64,000 nucleotides of DNA from an uncultured Paracoccaceae bacterium (GTDB lineage Bacteria > Pseudomonadota > Alphaproteobacteria > Rhodobacterales > Rhodobacteraceae): assembly GCA_958439195.1 (NCBI GenBank), contig OY288160.1, positions 439,501 through 503,500 of the forward strand, read 5' to 3'. Every line of letters starts with the position of its first letter. Within the stretch, counting starts at the first letter, position 1. The notes under the pieces are model-generated. The model was not told the DNA's origin, searched no databases, and saw only the letters and a program-made list of their open reading frames with translations. Of the stretch, positions 17,903-26,078 are shown one piece after another. The translations under genes and the position numbers were made by a program.

Positions 17903-18941
17903 ACGGCGCGAAGAGGTGTCTGTCGCCGCATTGGTCATTGCACCGCTTCTGGCGGTGGTTGCCGCATTGATGCTGTGCGCGGGACTGATCGCTTTGGCGG
18001 GGGTCAGCCCGTGGGTGGCCTATGGTGAAATGCTGCGCGGGGCCTTTGGATCGCGGTTGGCGGTGACGGAGACGTTCACCCGCGCATCGCCCCTGATCCT
18101 GACGGGGTTGGCGGCGGCGGTCGCGTTTCGGGCGCGGCTGTGGAACATTGGGGGCGAGGGGCAGTTCTATATGGGGGCGCTGGCGGCGGCGGCGTTGGGG
18201 CATTCGGCGCTGGTGGGGTGGCCGGTGCCTTTGGCCTGGGCCGCGCTGGCGGCGGCGGGGATGGCGGCGGGGGCGATGCTGCTCCTTGTGCCTGCGGTGT
18301 TGCGGTTGCGCTTTGGGGTGGATGAGGTGGTGACGACGTTGCTGTTGAACTTCATCGTGCTGCTGTTCGTGGGGCTGATGGTGGAAGGGGTGCTGAAAGA
18401 CCCGATGGCCTTTGGCTGGCCACAATCGGTGCCGGTGGCGGCGGGGTTGCGTCTGCCCGATCTGGTGCCCCGGTCGCGGTTGCATGTGGGGATCGTGCTG
18501 GCGGTGGTGGTGGTGCTGGTGGTCTGGCTGGTGCAGGCGCGAACGGTGTTCGGGGCGGAAACGCGGGCGGCGGGGTTGAACCCGGCAGCGGCGGCCTTTG
18601 CCGGGGTGCCGATCACGGCGACGCTGGTGAAGGTGGCGCTGCTGTCGGGCGGCCTGGCGGGGCTGGCAGGCGCGATCGAGGTGCTGGGGCCGGTGGGATA
18701 TGTGACGACGACGATGTCGCCGGGGTTTGGCTATGCCGGGATCGTGGTGGCGATGCTGGCGGCGCTGCATCCGGTGGGGGTGGTGGCGGCGTCGGTCTTT
18801 GTGGCGACGGTGTTTGTGGGGGCCGATGCCATGAGCCGGGCAACGGGCGTGCCATCCTTTATCGCCGACGTGATCATGTCGGTGGCCCTGCTGGCAATGC
18901 TGGTGGCGCTTTTGTTCACAACCTATCGGGTGCGGCGATGA
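17892..18941 (+). CDS. ABC transporter permease (BMP/nucleoside type, first)
   Basis: 349-residue inner-membrane permease with about eight hydrophobic helices, beginning VAALVIAPLLAVVAALMLCAG. The motif LWNIGGEGQFYMGALAAAAL (about 90-108) and AETRAAGLNPAAAAFAGV (about 225) are diagnostic of branched-chain-amino-acid/nucleoside-type permeases paired with BMP proteins. The ATG at 17892 lies within the end of the ATPase gene (11-bp overlap), indicating coupled translation. Confidence 0.9.
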   Translation: MRFERREEVSVAALVIAPLLAVVAALMLCAGLIALAGVSPWVAYGEMLRGAFGSRLAVTETFTRASPLILTGLAAAVAFRARLWNIGGEGQFYMGALAAAALGHSALVGWPVPLAWAALAAAGMAAGAMLLLVPAVLRLRFGVDEVVTTLLLNFIVLLFVGLMVEGVLKDPMAFGWPQSVPVAAGLRLPDLVPRSRLHVGIVLAVVVVLVVWLVQARTVFGAETRAAGLNPAAAAFAGVPITATLVKVALLSGGLAGLAGAIEVLGPVGYVTTTMSPGFGYAGIVVAMLAALHPVGVVAASVFVATVFVGADAMSRATGVPSFIADVIMSVALLAMLVALLFTTYRVRR

Positions 18942-19879
18942 TGGAGGCGATGGACATCCTGACCACGGCAAGTTTGTGGTCGGCGGTGCTGCGGATCGCG
19001 ACGCCGCTGATCTTTGGCGTGTTGGGGGCGTTGATCTGCGAACGGGCCGGGGTGTTGAACCTGGGGATCGAGGGGATCATGACTATGGGGGCCATGATCG
19101 GCTGGTTGACGGTTTATTGGGGCGGCGACCTGTGGGCCGGGCTGGCGATGGCGGTGCTGGCCGGAATGGTGATCGGCTGGCTGCATGCGATGCTGACGGT
19201 GCCGCTGGGATTGTCGCAGCATGTGGCGGGGTTGGGGATCACGCTGTTTGCCTCTGCTTTGGCCTATTACCTTTACCGGTTGTGGGTGCAGGTGGGGAAT
19301 TTGCCGCCCACCATCGTGCCGTTCCAACCCTGGGCGGTGCCGATCCTGTCGGATATTCCCTTTTTGGGCGAGGTGCTGTTCACCCAGACGCCGCCCACCT
19401 ATGTGGCGTTGATTTTGGTGGGGCTGGTGGCCTGGATGCTGGCGCGGACGCCGATGGGGTTGGCGCTGCGGATGACGGGGGAAAATCCCCATGCGGTCGA
19501 GGCGCAGGGATTGAACCCGATGCGCATCCGTATCTGGGCGGTGATGGTGGGGTCGGGCATCATGGCGCTGGGCGGTGCATTCCTGACGACGGCGGCGTTC
19601 AACAGTTTCTTTCCGTCGATGGTGCAGGGGCGGGGGTGGATCTGCATCGCGCTGGTGGTGTTCGCGTCATGGCGGCCCGGCAAGGCGTTGGTGGGCGCGC
19701 TGCTGTTTGCGCTGTTCGATGCGTTCCAGTTGCGGTTGCAGACGGTGGTTGAGGGCGTGCCCTATCAGTTGTTCCTGATGGCGCCCTATGTGCTGTCGAT
19801 TGTGGCGTTGATCCTTGTGGCGCGGCGGGCGCGGGTGCCGGAGGCGTTGATGCAGCCCTATCGCCGGGGTGAGCGGTAG
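18938..19879 (+). CDS. ABC transporter permease (BMP/nucleoside type, second)
   Basis: 313-residue inner-membrane permease. It contains ERAGVLNLGIEGIMTMGAM (about 33-51) and RMTGENPHAVEAQGLNPMRI (about 178-197), the matching motifs of the second permease in NupC-like pairs. The gene opens ATGATGG overlapping the stop of the first permease. It is the last gene of the import operon; about 185 bp without a clear terminator follow before the monooxygenase. Confidence 0.9.
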   Translation: MMEAMDILTTASLWSAVLRIATPLIFGVLGALICERAGVLNLGIEGIMTMGAMIGWLTVYWGGDLWAGLAMAVLAGMVIGWLHAMLTVPLGLSQHVAGLGITLFASALAYYLYRLWVQVGNLPPTIVPFQPWAVPILSDIPFLGEVLFTQTPPTYVALILVGLVAWMLARTPMGLALRMTGENPHAVEAQGLNPMRIRIWAVMVGSGIMALGGAFLTTAAFNSFFPSMVQGRGWICIALVVFASWRPGKALVGALLFALFDAFQLRLQTVVEGVPYQLFLMAPYVLSIVALILVARRARVPEALMQPYRRGER

Positions 19880-20066
19880 CGGGGATTACGGCTGCCTTGT
19901 CGGTTGGCCGCGCCGTGGTTTGCGGTGATCGCGGGGCCGCTGGTTAGCCGTGGCCTAATCCATGACGAGAGAAATGCGTGTTTCGGGATGCGCCGGTTGG
20001 CCCTAATCGGGGGGCAAGGGACCACTGGTCGATGCCGGGTGGCCGGTGCGGAATAGGGATGGCGCG

Positions 20067-21290
20067 ATGGCGGATGAGACGGTCGAAACCCTGGTGATCG
20101 GGGGCGGGCAGGCAGGGCTGGCCATGAGCGGGCATCTGGGCAAGCGCGGCATGGCCCATCTGGTGCTGGAGCGTCACCGCATTGCGGAACGCTGGCGGAC
20201 CGAGCGGTGGGATTCGCTGGTGGCCAACGGGCCGGCCTGGCATGACCGCTTTCCCGACCTGACCTTTGATGACATCGACGGCGACAGCTTTGCGCCGAAA
20301 GACCGGATCGTGCGGTATTTCGAAACCTTTGCGGCGCAGAACCAGTCGCCCATCCGCTGTGGGGTGGAGGTGCGGCAGTTGGAGCGGATGGCAGATGGCC
20401 GGTTTCGTGCGGAGACGGCGGAAGGCGTGATCACGGCACGCAATGTGGTGTCGGCCACAGGGCCGTTTCAGAAGCCGGTCTTTCCGGCGATGATCCCCGA
20501 AACGGCGGGCGTGGTGCAGATGCATTCCAGCGGCTATCGCAATCCCGGCCAGTTGCCCGAAGGGGCGGTGCTGGTGATCGGGGCGGGGTCATCCGGGGCG
20601 CAGATTGCAGATGAATTGCTGCGGTCGGGGCGGAAGGTGTTCTTGTCGGTCGGGCCGCACGACCGGCCGCCGCGCGCCTATCGTGGCAAGGATTTCGTGT
20701 GGTGGCTTGGGGCGCTGGGCAAGTGGGATGCGCGGGCGGCGACACCGGGGACAGAGCATGTGACGATTGCCGTGAGCGGGGCCGAGGGCGGACAAACGGT
20801 GGATTTCCGGCGGATGGCGGCGCGCGGAATGGTGTTGGTGGGGCGGACCGAGAGCTATGCCGACGGGGCGCTGCGCTTTGCCCCGGATCTGGCCGGGAAC
20901 ATCGCGCGGGGGGATGCGAATTACCTGTCGGTGCTGGATGAGGCGGATGCCTATGCGGTGCAACAAGGGCTGGACCTGCCCGAAGAACCTGAGGCGCGGC
21001 AGATCGGCGCTGATCCGGCCTGCGTGACCGATCCTGTGTTGTCGCTGGACCTGCGGGCGGCGGGGGTGACCGCGGTGATCTGGGCCACGGGTTATGTGCT
21101 GGATTATGGTTGGATGAAGATTGACGTGTTCGATGAAAAGGGACGCCCGCGCCATGACAGAGGGGTGTCAGAGGTGCCGGGTCTGTATTTCATCGGCTTG
21201 CCCTGGCTGTCGCGTCGGGCATCGCCGTTCATCTGGGGTGTCTGGCATGACGCCGATTACCTGGCGGGCCAGATCGCGGCGCGGGGATAG
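20067..21290 (+). CDS. Flavin-dependent NAD(P)H monooxygenase (FMO/CzcO-like)
   Basis: 407-residue flavoprotein. The FAD-binding Rossmann motif is VIGGGQAGLAMSGHL at residues 10-24. A second dinucleotide motif VIGAGSSGAQIADELL (about 170-185) binds NADPH. The C-terminal ATG motif is VIWATGYVLDY, followed by GLYFIGLPWLSRRASPFIWG. The family oxygenates amine, thioether or carbonyl groups. Close relatives in bacteria are annotated as putative flavoprotein monooxygenases of unknown substrate. The ATG at 20067 is favoured because it starts just before the FAD motif. It may belong to the nucleobase-type operon upstream but is separated by about 185 bp, so it could be independent. Confidence 0.82.
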   Translation: MADETVETLVIGGGQAGLAMSGHLGKRGMAHLVLERHRIAERWRTERWDSLVANGPAWHDRFPDLTFDDIDGDSFAPKDRIVRYFETFAAQNQSPIRCGVEVRQLERMADGRFRAETAEGVITARNVVSATGPFQKPVFPAMIPETAGVVQMHSSGYRNPGQLPEGAVLVIGAGSSGAQIADELLRSGRKVFLSVGPHDRPPRAYRGKDFVWWLGALGKWDARAATPGTEHVTIAVSGAEGGQTVDFRRMAARGMVLVGRTESYADGALRFAPDLAGNIARGDANYLSVLDEADAYAVQQGLDLPEEPEARQIGADPACVTDPVLSLDLRAAGVTAVIWATGYVLDYGWMKIDVFDEKGRPRHDRGVSEVPGLYFIGLPWLSRRASPFIWGVWHDADYLAGQIAARG

Positions 21291-21314
21291 GGGATCGGCC
21301 CGCCGGCCGCGCTG

Positions 21315-21584
21315 TCAGTTGAAGGACAGGACGTGCGGGCGATGCCCCGTGCGGGCGAGTTGATCCAGCAACTGTGGTTTGACGATGCGCCACATCGCGC
21401 CCAGCGTCAGGACCGCGGCAGCGACGGTGCTGACCAATGCGCAAAGCACCAGATGGGCCGGATCAGTGAGGTTGCCGAAGAAATAGGCAAGGCCCAGGAC
21501 AACCAGCGGCAGATGCAGACCTGCAAAGGCGATGCCGATCAGGCGGGCGGTGGTGTCGCAGACGTGGCACTGTTCGTTTTGCAT
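21315..21584 (-). CDS. Small membrane protein of unknown function
   Basis: 89 residues with two likely transmembrane helices, LIGIAFAGLHLPLVVLGLAYFF and LVLCALVSTVAAAVLTLGAMW, and an N-terminal CHVC pair that could bind a metal or form a disulfide. It stands alone between the monooxygenase (convergent) and the RuBisCO-like gene. I do not recognise a family. Its short length and stand-alone position keep confidence moderate. Confidence 0.55.
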   Translation of the reverse strand: MQNEQCHVCDTTARLIGIAFAGLHLPLVVLGLAYFFGNLTDPAHLVLCALVSTVAAAVLTLGAMWRIVKPQLLDQLARTGHRPHVLSFN

Positions 21585-21698
21585 GGTCCCCTCCGAGTTT
21601 CCGTTGAACCCAGAAACGACGCGGACGGGGATGGATTTAGCTATCCGAACGGATGGTGGGGGCTGGCTTAGGTCTGGCGTAGGACAGGTGCAGCCCTG

Positions 21699-22946
21699 CT
21701 ATGCGTAGGCGCGGACCGCGGCGGCGAGGGCGGGGCTGTCCTTGGCGGCCTGTGCAAGGGGGATGCCGTTCATCGCGGCGGACCAGGCGTCGTGCAGGGC
21801 GCGGACGCCTGCGGCGGGGCCATCGGGATGGGCCATGATGCCGCCGCCCGCGGCAAAGATCAGATCGGGTGATTTAAGCGCGGCCCAGGTGCCGTGGGCC
21901 TGAAGCGCAGTCTGGCCCGACGAAAAGACCGGCATCGGGCAGGCGGGGGTGGTGGGGGACAGCGGCGTCATCAGCGCGCGGGCCGAGGCGATGACGCTGG
22001 CATCCGGTTCGCTGAACTTGTTGGCCAGGCCGTTGACATGTAGGTGATCCGCCCCGGCCAGACGCCAGAGCGTGGACCAAGCGGGATAGTCGAAACCGAG
22101 GGCCGGATGCCGGGACAGATAGCCCCAGCCGTTGCGGTGGATGTGCAGCGGCAGTTGCGCGTGGCGGCGCAGGGCGAGCATTCCGGTCAGGCCGATGGAA
22201 TTGGCGCTGGCCATGACGCAGGTGCCGCCCAGGGATTGCACAAGGTCGTGGCGGGCGCGCATCTCATCCACCTCGCCCGTCAGGTTGAAGGCATACATGA
22301 CCTTTTTGCCGGTCTTTTCGGCATGGGTGTTGATGACCGCCATCACGGCGCGGGCGCGGGCGTCAAAGGGGCAGTGGCTGCCATCGGCCTGTAGTTCATC
22401 ATCCTTGATGAAGTCGATGCCAGCGGCACAGAGCGTGGCGACCATTTCGGCGGTTTCATCAGGGGACAGCCCGATGGAGGGTTTGATGATGGTGCCGATG
22501 AGCGGACGGTCGTTGACCCCGGACAATGCCCGTGTGCCTGCGGTGCCGAAGGCGGGGCCGGGGCAGGCGGCCACCAGTTCGGGTGGAAAGCGCAGGGCGG
22601 TCAGGCGCAGGGCGGCGACGCAGTTCAGTTCAAACAGGTTGCCCGCCACCGTGGCCAGGATGTTGGGCAGGCTGGGTCCGGTATTGGCGAGCGGCCAGGA
22701 CAGGGTGATGCGGGCGCGGCGGTGCGGGGCATCGGGTGTGGCGGCGCCCGGCAGGGCGGGGCCGGGGATGGGGCCAAGGTCGGTGATCACCTCGACCCGC
22801 GCGGCGGAGCGGGCCTTGAGTTCCGCGGTTTCGCCCGGCACGGGGCGGAAGGTGCCTGAGGATTGTTCGCCGGCAATCGTGGCTGCGGCCTGTTCCAGCG
22901 CGACGGGGGTTTCGAGCAGATAGTCGGCCTCGAAGCGGGGGGACAT
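21699..22946 (-). CDS. RuBisCO-like protein, candidate 3-oxo-isoapionate-4-phosphate decarboxylase or transcarboxylase/hydrolase
   Basis: 415-residue form IV RuBisCO-like protein. The carbamylated lysine and metal ligands are intact in GIDFIKDDELQ (K181, D183, E184). The active-site lysine of RPLIGTIIKPSIGLS (K155) and the phosphate-loop motif FAAGGGIMAHPDG near residue 375 are also present. It lies 29 bp after the D-apionate lactonase gene and near an oxidoisomerase and a DUF1537 kinase, the known D-apionate gene set. There RuBisCO-like proteins either decarboxylate 3-oxo-isoapionate-4-phosphate (OiaX) or cleave it to 3-phosphoglycerate and glycolate (OiaT). No erythrulose-phosphate isomerases are nearby, which mildly favours the OiaT reaction. 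Not a CO2-fixing RuBisCO. The ATG at 22946 gives the usual N-terminus. Confidence 0.8.
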   Translation of the reverse strand: MSPRFEADYLLETPVALEQAAATIAGEQSSGTFRPVPGETAELKARSAARVEVITDLGPIPGPALPGAATPDAPHRRARITLSWPLANTGPSLPNILATVAGNLFELNCVAALRLTALRFPPELVAACPGPAFGTAGTRALSGVNDRPLIGTIIKPSIGLSPDETAEMVATLCAAGIDFIKDDELQADGSHCPFDARARAVMAVINTHAEKTGKKVMYAFNLTGEVDEMRARHDLVQSLGGTCVMASANSIGLTGMLALRRHAQLPLHIHRNGWGYLSRHPALGFDYPAWSTLWRLAGADHLHVNGLANKFSEPDASVIASARALMTPLSPTTPACPMPVFSSGQTALQAHGTWAALKSPDLIFAAGGGIMAHPDGPAAGVRALHDAWSAAMNGIPLAQAAKDSPALAAAVRAYA

Positions 22947-22975
22947 GGCGTTCCTTTCAGGCGGTGGTGGGGGGA

Positions 22976-24610
22976 TCACATCGTCCAGGCGGTGGCGCAG
23001 TCGGGTGCCAGGGCGGGCAGGCCGGGATGGGGAGGCGGGGCGGGATCGGGCGTGCAATTGGCGGCCAGACCACCGCGATGCGAGCTGAGGGTGAAGCGGC
23101 CCGCGTCTTCGGTGATGGACACCTCTGCCCCGCCAAGGAGATGGGCCACGCGCAGGATGGCGACGAGCGGACCGTCGGGGCCGAGGGGGCCGTCGGTCAT
23201 CGCCAGAGCAAGGCTTTTCACCCCGGCGCGGGCGGCATGGGCCAGGATGGCCACGGCATAGGCGGCGGCGAAGGGGGTGGGCTGGCGGGGGTCGGCCATC
23301 GCCATTGGCAGGCGCAGGCCATCCGGGTTGGGAGCCGTGGCATCGCCGTAGGGGTTGGAGCGCATGCCGATGGAGAAGAGGCCGAGGTGTAGGGGTTTAC
23401 CCGCCGCGATGGCCTGCGCGGAGGTGAAGATTTCGGGCAATGCCTCCAGCGTTTGGCGCACCGAAACGTCATCGGCGGCATGGACGATGGCGGTGTTGCC
23501 GAAGGTGACGAAATCCACTTGTGCGGGGTTGGGGCGGTGGCGGTTCAATTCGGTGAAGTTCGTCAGGCTGCCACCGCCGACCAATGCCTTTGGGAAGGCT
23601 GCACGCAGGAGGGGGAGGGCGTCTGCGGGCTGTGCGCCTGTGGGCCAGATGGCATCGGGTTGGTAGCTTTTCAGGAACGGGCGGGGCAGGGCGGTGACAC
23701 GGATGGGGATCATGCCGACGGCCCCGGCGCGCGCGATCTGATGCGACAGGTCGGGAAGATCGTCGAAGATGATCTCTAACGCGAGGGTGGGGACGCGTGC
23801 TGCGGCCAGAATGTCGGTTGTGGGCGTTTCGGCGGTGAGGCGGAACAGGATGGGCAGGCCGTGGCCTTGTGCAAGGCCCGCAACCGAGGTGAGGCCGTGT
23901 TCATGGGCCAGCAGAACCTGTGGCAGGCGGGCTGTGGCTGTGCTGGGGCGGCGTGTGGCGCTGGTGGGCTTGCTGGTTTCGGCCAGATTCAGGGTAAGGC
24001 TTTGACGGATCACCGCATCTTTGGCGACGGCATAGGGATAGGGAAGTGACAGGGGGCGGCAGTAGGTCTTGAACGAGGCGTCGGACCAGTTGCGTTGATC
24101 CTCCATCTCGAACACGTCGCCTTGCAGGGCGATCTCGACGGTGGTGCCGTTCACGCTGTGGGTCAGTCCCGCGATGCTGCGGGCGGGTTGTGCGGGGCTG
24201 ATGAGGGCGGGAAAGGTGGTGACGGTCGTGCTGCCATCGGGGTGGTGGATGGTCAGGGGCTGACCCGCAACGCCTTTGATCGGGTGAAGGAGGGTGAAAC
24301 CTGCGCGGTTGATTTCTGTGGCGCGGTGGAAGGTGAAGGTGACGTCGGCCACAAGGTCGTTGGGCGACGTCAGGCGGGCGCGGAAGGTGCCGCTGAAGCT
24401 GCCATCAGGGTCGGTGAAGTGGCGGGTATAGGTGGTGGGGGTGATGTCCTGTCCGGTCGTGCGGGTAAGGCAGGTGCCCCAGTCGCGGTTGCGGACGGGA
24501 TAGGTGAGGGCGCGAAGCACCTCGATCCCGTTGCAAGTGAGGTTGCGCAGGCCGCCATCCTGCACCTGCACGGTGATCGGGCCGTGGTGAAGGGTGGCAG
24601 GGTCAGCCAT
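22976..24610 (-). CDS. apnL: D-apionate lactonase
   Basis: 544-residue cytoplasmic lactonase that opens D-apionolactone to D-apionate. Family features seen: RNLTCNGIEVLRALTYPVRNRDWGT near the start in segments, HPIKGVAGQPLTI (about 125-137), and DVFEMEDQRNWSDASFKTY (about 175-193). The central region resembles a TIM-barrel, with VGGGSLTNFTELNRHRP and DFVTFGNTAIVHAADDVSV. It is shorter at the C-terminus than the paralogue at 46540-48477, lacking the final beta-rich ~90 residues. The start is ATG 24610; an ATG 12 bp upstream is also possible. It precedes the RuBisCO-like gene by 29 bp. Confidence 0.82.
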   Translation of the reverse strand: MADPATLHHGPITVQVQDGGLRNLTCNGIEVLRALTYPVRNRDWGTCLTRTTGQDITPTTYTRHFTDPDGSFSGTFRARLTSPNDLVADVTFTFHRATEINRAGFTLLHPIKGVAGQPLTIHHPDGSTTVTTFPALISPAQPARSIAGLTHSVNGTTVEIALQGDVFEMEDQRNWSDASFKTYCRPLSLPYPYAVAKDAVIRQSLTLNLAETSKPTSATRRPSTATARLPQVLLAHEHGLTSVAGLAQGHGLPILFRLTAETPTTDILAAARVPTLALEIIFDDLPDLSHQIARAGAVGMIPIRVTALPRPFLKSYQPDAIWPTGAQPADALPLLRAAFPKALVGGGSLTNFTELNRHRPNPAQVDFVTFGNTAIVHAADDVSVRQTLEALPEIFTSAQAIAAGKPLHLGLFSIGMRSNPYGDATAPNPDGLRLPMAMADPRQPTPFAAAYAVAILAHAARAGVKSLALAMTDGPLGPDGPLVAILRVAHLLGGAEVSITEDAGRFTLSSHRGGLAANCTPDPAPPPHPGLPALAPDCATAWTM

Positions 24611-25164
24611 GCGCCGCCCCATCAGGCTGGAGGTGACTGGCCATCAGTTTGCGTCCGGCGCAGAACGAGGGGGGGCAGAGGGTGGGCGGGGCGACCGCGC
24701 CCTTGGCAGGGCCGCCCTTGTAGGCGGTGGCCATGCCGCACCTGGGAACGGTGAACCAGATCGCGCCAGCGGGGGCGGATTTCTGGTCTGTGGGGAATTC
24801 AGGCGCTGGTGTTGATGGCGGTTGGCCGTTGTGGTGGCTGCCTGTTCCCCGCTTTTGGCGGGTTTGAACAGAGCGTGGGCGAGGAAGCGGCCCGGCCTGC
24901 CCAGCCCGTGGCCCGTTGCGAACCGCGGAGGGTGGCGGAAGGGGCTGACAGGGCCGGAGGCCTTTTTCTGGCGCGGGATGCGGGTGTGGGAACATGCAAC
25001 GTGGGGGCAGGCGGGGACAAAGGCCCGGCCTGCGGGCCAGCGGTCCGCGTGATGGCCTGTGCCGACAGGGGTGTTGGTCAGGATGATCGCGTGGACGCGG
25101 TCATCGGTCCCGTTGAACCAATGGGTGATCATTGCCGCCTCTCCCGCTTTGTCCCGCTGCCCGA
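24611..25164. other. Gap of about 550 bp inside the apionate cluster
   Basis: Between apnL and apnO, both on minus. Long open frames exist on both strands because of very high GC, but none shows a motif or convincing codon pattern. A minus-strand frame starting near 25132 begins with a plausible hydrophobic stretch (VHAIILTNTPVGTG) and then becomes Pro/Arg-rich. It may be a decayed gene or untranslated spacer. The region contains short inverted repeats such as GGCCCGGCCTGCGGGCC near 25021. Confidence 0.35.
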
Positions 25165-25995
25165 TCAGGTGATGCGCTTGATCGAGTCGGTGATTTCATC
25201 CCAGTCGAAAACACGCTTCCAATCATCCTTCATCAGGACAGGGATGCCGAACTGGATGGCCTTGTTGCAGGCATCGGAAAAGACGCCGACGCGTTCTTCG
25301 AAGATCACCGCGCCAAGGATGTTCATATGGCCCAGAAGAAAATCGCGGGCGCATTCGTGGCTGACGCCAGAACGGCGGACGCATTCATCCATCGCTTCGC
25401 GCATGACCGTCATCAGCGAGGCGCAGACGGTTTCCGACAGGCCGGGTTCCAGCATGGCCATTTGGGCGACCGTCACCTCGTGGCTGCGCATGACGGGGGC
25501 ATAGATGGCGCGGGCGATGCGATCACCCATGTCATAATGTTCGCGCGGGCCTTGCATCAGGGCGTTGACGATGGCCTGTTTGGCCGCCACGCCGCCGAAA
25601 TGGTCGGCCTTTGCTTCGGGCGTCACTTCATCATTGTAGATGGGGGGGTGGCAGGGATGCGAGATGAAATATGTAATGTCGGCGCGTTCGGGCAGGTGGC
25701 CCGCATAGGGGGCGGCGGCGTCCAGAATGACGATGATGGTGCCGGGGGCGACGATCGGCACGACCTCGGACGCGACGCGGCCGATATGGGTATCCGGCAC
25801 GGCAAGGATAACGGCGGTGGCGCCGTCCAACGCCTGTGCGGCGGGGACGCAATCAAGGCCGGTCGCATTTTTCAGGCGGGCGCGGCCTGGCTCGCTTACC
25901 TCGACCGGGGCGGTGATGAAATCGGTGCGGAGGAGATTGGTGGCGCAGCGGACGCCCATCTTTCCACCGGCACCAAAGAGGGCGATCTTGGTCAT
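25165..25995 (-). CDS. apnO: D-apionate oxidoisomerase
   Basis: 276-residue NAD-dependent enzyme that oxidises D-apionate with migration of a hydroxymethyl group to give 3-oxo-isoapionate. The Rossmann motif is ALFGAGGKMGVRCATNLL (residues 5-22), followed by AVILAVPDTHIGRVASEV. The C-terminal phosphogluconate-dehydrogenase-like domain has FISHPCHPPIYNDE (about 110-123), HVTVAQ-type helices and RDFLLGHMNILGAVIFEE (about 222-240). The ATG at 25995 starts directly at the Rossmann fold. It diverges from the kinase gene with an 83-bp gap that carries the CAACTGGTATGACATGTTG element, a possible GntR-type site. Confidence 0.82.
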   Translation of the reverse strand: MTKIALFGAGGKMGVRCATNLLRTDFITAPVEVSEPGRARLKNATGLDCVPAAQALDGATAVILAVPDTHIGRVASEVVPIVAPGTIIVILDAAAPYAGHLPERADITYFISHPCHPPIYNDEVTPEAKADHFGGVAAKQAIVNALMQGPREHYDMGDRIARAIYAPVMRSHEVTVAQMAMLEPGLSETVCASLMTVMREAMDECVRRSGVSHECARDFLLGHMNILGAVIFEERVGVFSDACNKAIQFGIPVLMKDDWKRVFDWDEITDSIKRIT

Positions 25996-26078
25996 GGGCG
26001 ATCCTTGGCTGAATTCAGATGGCAACTGGTATGACATGTTGATAAGTGGGGCGTCAAGCGACGGGTGGGGGGAACGGG

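Noticed and set aside
16364..17938. 524-codon minus-strand frame opposite the BMP-type ATPase
   Set aside because: Antisense shadow; the plus strand has Walker A, signature and Walker B motifs.
21699..22946. True CO2-fixing RuBisCO large subunit
   Set aside because: Length, neighbours (lactonase, oxidoisomerase, DUF1537 kinase) and absence of small subunit or phosphoribulokinase point to a form IV RuBisCO-like protein.
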